Of a stretch of 7,033 nucleotides of DNA, positions 5,871-7,033 are shown in pieces. How positions within the stretch are numbered: position 1 is the first letter of the stretch; each line of letters begins with the position of its first letter. This DNA is from Candidatus Omnitrophota bacterium (GTDB lineage: Bacteria > Omnitrophota > Gorgyraeia > Duberdicusellales > 4484-171). The notes beneath the pieces were generated by a model. The model was not told the origin of the DNA, did not search any database, and saw only the letters and a program-made list of their open reading frames with translations. The DNA is taken from NCBI GenBank assembly GCA_021735105.1, contig JAIPHS010000076.1, forward strand, positions 1-7,033. The letters run 5' to 3'. The position numbers were made by a program, and so were the translations under genes.

Positions 5871-7033
5871 ATGTTGAACAAAAAAATATCATTAGCTAGG
5901 TTAGCCTTATTTGTTTCTGTTTTTATTTTTATCGCGGGAGCTAACCCCGCTAGAGCGGGAACTTTAAAGTTTGAGGGGGTGCCTGTTGACATTACCACCT
6001 CAAGCAATGAGGATTTAATTATCGCTCCCGGAGCCGGAGGCAATACCCAAATCGGCGACAAATCCGGCACAAATTCCAATGCGACTACAAATAATGATCT
6101 CTATGTAACCGGTGTTCTGGAAGCTGACGGCGCCGCTTACCTCGATTCCAGCCTTACCTTGGGCAGTAACCTGATAGTCAATATCGACGATTTATACGTG
6201 GATACTTCAACCGGTTATCTGGGTATTGGAGAGACCAGCCCGGCAGTTAATTCTTTGACTTTAGGCGCCCTGGGCACAGCTACAGAAACCAGCCAGGGGT
6301 ATAATTCCCGTAATCTCACCTTAAGAGGCTCGGGCTGGACGGGGACTGCTGCCGAGAATATAGATATTGCCCTTAAGTTTCTGGTAGGCTCATCTACAAA
6401 CTATGGCCTCGTCCTTTCTAAGGCGCCGGCGGCAACTGCCGATAAGGGGCTGTTTTGTTTGGGCCCAGGTGCCTGGGACGGCTCAACCTCGGGTTATTTT
6501 GCCGGCTCCTCTTACGGAACCATTATCGCGGCCAATGCCGCATCCGGGTTCAGCGGGAATTTAATCGACTTACAGGTAGCCGGAATTTCTAAATTCAGCG
6601 TGGATTCAGAAGGAAATATCGTCAATACCGGCAGTTCCAGCTCCAGCGGCCAGACAGTGATTACTTCAACCTCTACTCCGCAATTAAGTATCCGTTATGA
6701 CAGCTCAAATAAATACGATATATCGGTTTCTTCGGAAGGAGCGGTAACCTTGGATGCCGGCGGCAATTCTCTGGATATCGATACAGCTGCGATTGATTTA
6801 TCTACTCAGACTGTGGATGTTACCTTGGATGATATCCAAGACGCTCTCAATTTCGACTCTAATACCCTAAGTATCGATGCCTCTAATAACCGCATCGGCA
6901 TCGGGACGGCGAGCCCCACAGCTGCCCTGAATGTAACTGACTCAATCAGTGCCGATTCGGGCACAACCAACAATATAACCGAAGTCTCGGCCACAACCCC
7001 GATTGATACCACCGGCACAAATACCCACAACTT
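5871..7033 (+). CDS. Exported fibre-like surface protein with GIGxxSP repeats (5' part, open at right edge)
   Basis: The frame is open from ATG 5871 to the right edge: 387 codons and no stop. A GGGGGTG run (5860-5866) lies four bases before the ATG. The signal peptide is clear: Lys4, Lys5 and Arg10, hydrophobic core at about 11-22, and AxA cleavage at ARA (27-29). The mature part is rich in Gly, Ser, Thr, Asn and Asp, with one Cys and many short beta-like strands. Two copies of a tail-fibre-like unit appear: LYVDTSTGYLGIGETSP (108-124) and LSIDASNNRIGIGTASP (333-349). GNLIDLQVAGISKFSVDSEG is also typical of fibre and adhesin stalks. Such proteins are commonly very long, trimeric surface fibres, sometimes ending in a self-cleaving chaperone domain, which would lie beyond this window. 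G+C is much higher than in the upstream genes (31 of 60 at 6001-6060). In-frame ATGs at 5841 and 5844 are possible but less likely starts. Confidence 0.85.
   Translation, partial: MLNKKISLARLALFVSVFIFIAGANPARAGTLKFEGVPVDITTSSNEDLIIAPGAGGNTQIGDKSGTNSNATTNNDLYVTGVLEADGAAYLDSSLTLGSNLIVNIDDLYVDTSTGYLGIGETSPAVNSLTLGALGTATETSQGYNSRNLTLRGSGWTGTAAENIDIALKFLVGSSTNYGLVLSKAPAATADKGLFCLGPGAWDGSTSGYFAGSSYGTIIAANAASGFSGNLIDLQVAGISKFSVDSEGNIVNTGSSSSSGQTVITSTSTPQLSIRYDSSNKYDISVSSEGAVTLDAGGNSLDIDTAAIDLSTQTVDVTLDDIQDALNFDSNTLSIDASNNRIGIGTASPTAALNVTDSISADSGTTNNITEVSATTPIDTTGTNTHN

Noticed and set aside
5852..6079. Minus-strand frames opposite the fibre-like gene (also 6806-7030)
   Set aside because: The plus strand has a signal peptide and a continuous 387-codon frame with fibre repeats; the reverse frames are by-products of its repetitive composition.

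Overview
The window is an AT-rich bacterial fragment dominated by one plus-strand operon for a type IV pilus / type II secretion (T4P/T2SS) machine. It is followed by a small transposase element and the start of a large exported surface protein. Every supported gene is on the plus strand. The organism is probably an uncultured Gram-negative-type (diderm) bacterium. The prepilin and fibre-protein styles and the AT-rich degenerate intergenic repeats recall Candidatus Omnitrophota or a related lineage, but this is an impression from sequence style and not a demonstrated assignment.

Layout. 1-609: the 3' part of a coiled-coil plus TPR protein, open at the left edge. 628-1839: the inner-membrane platform protein (GspF/PilC). 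1882-2337: a GspG-like pseudopilin. 2356-2724: a short PilX/GspK-like prepilin. 2741-2897: a non-coding, AT-rich, imperfectly palindromic element. 2898-3311: a GspI/PilV-like prepilin. 3377-5083: the assembly ATPase (GspE/PilB). 5088-5830: a REP-RAYT unit, in which a Y1 HUH transposase is bracketed by two related hairpins. 5871-7033: an exported fibre-like protein that runs off the right edge.

How it works together. The ATPase would power the platform protein, which lifts pseudopilins out of the inner membrane. The GspG-like protein would form the shaft, and the two other prepilins would be minor or tip-initiating subunits. The secretin, alignment proteins (PilM/N/O or GspC/L/M) and prepilin peptidase are not in the window. 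The exported fibre protein could be a surface partner or substrate of the machine, but only proximity suggests this.

Two points deserve most attention. First, the palindromic AT-rich element appears to sit exactly at the start codon of the GspI/PilV-like gene. It is flanked by a 7-base direct repeat, with an apparently orphaned ribosome site and ATG on its upstream side. Second, the two hairpins around the RAYT match each other in inverted orientation at 28 of 30 positions.
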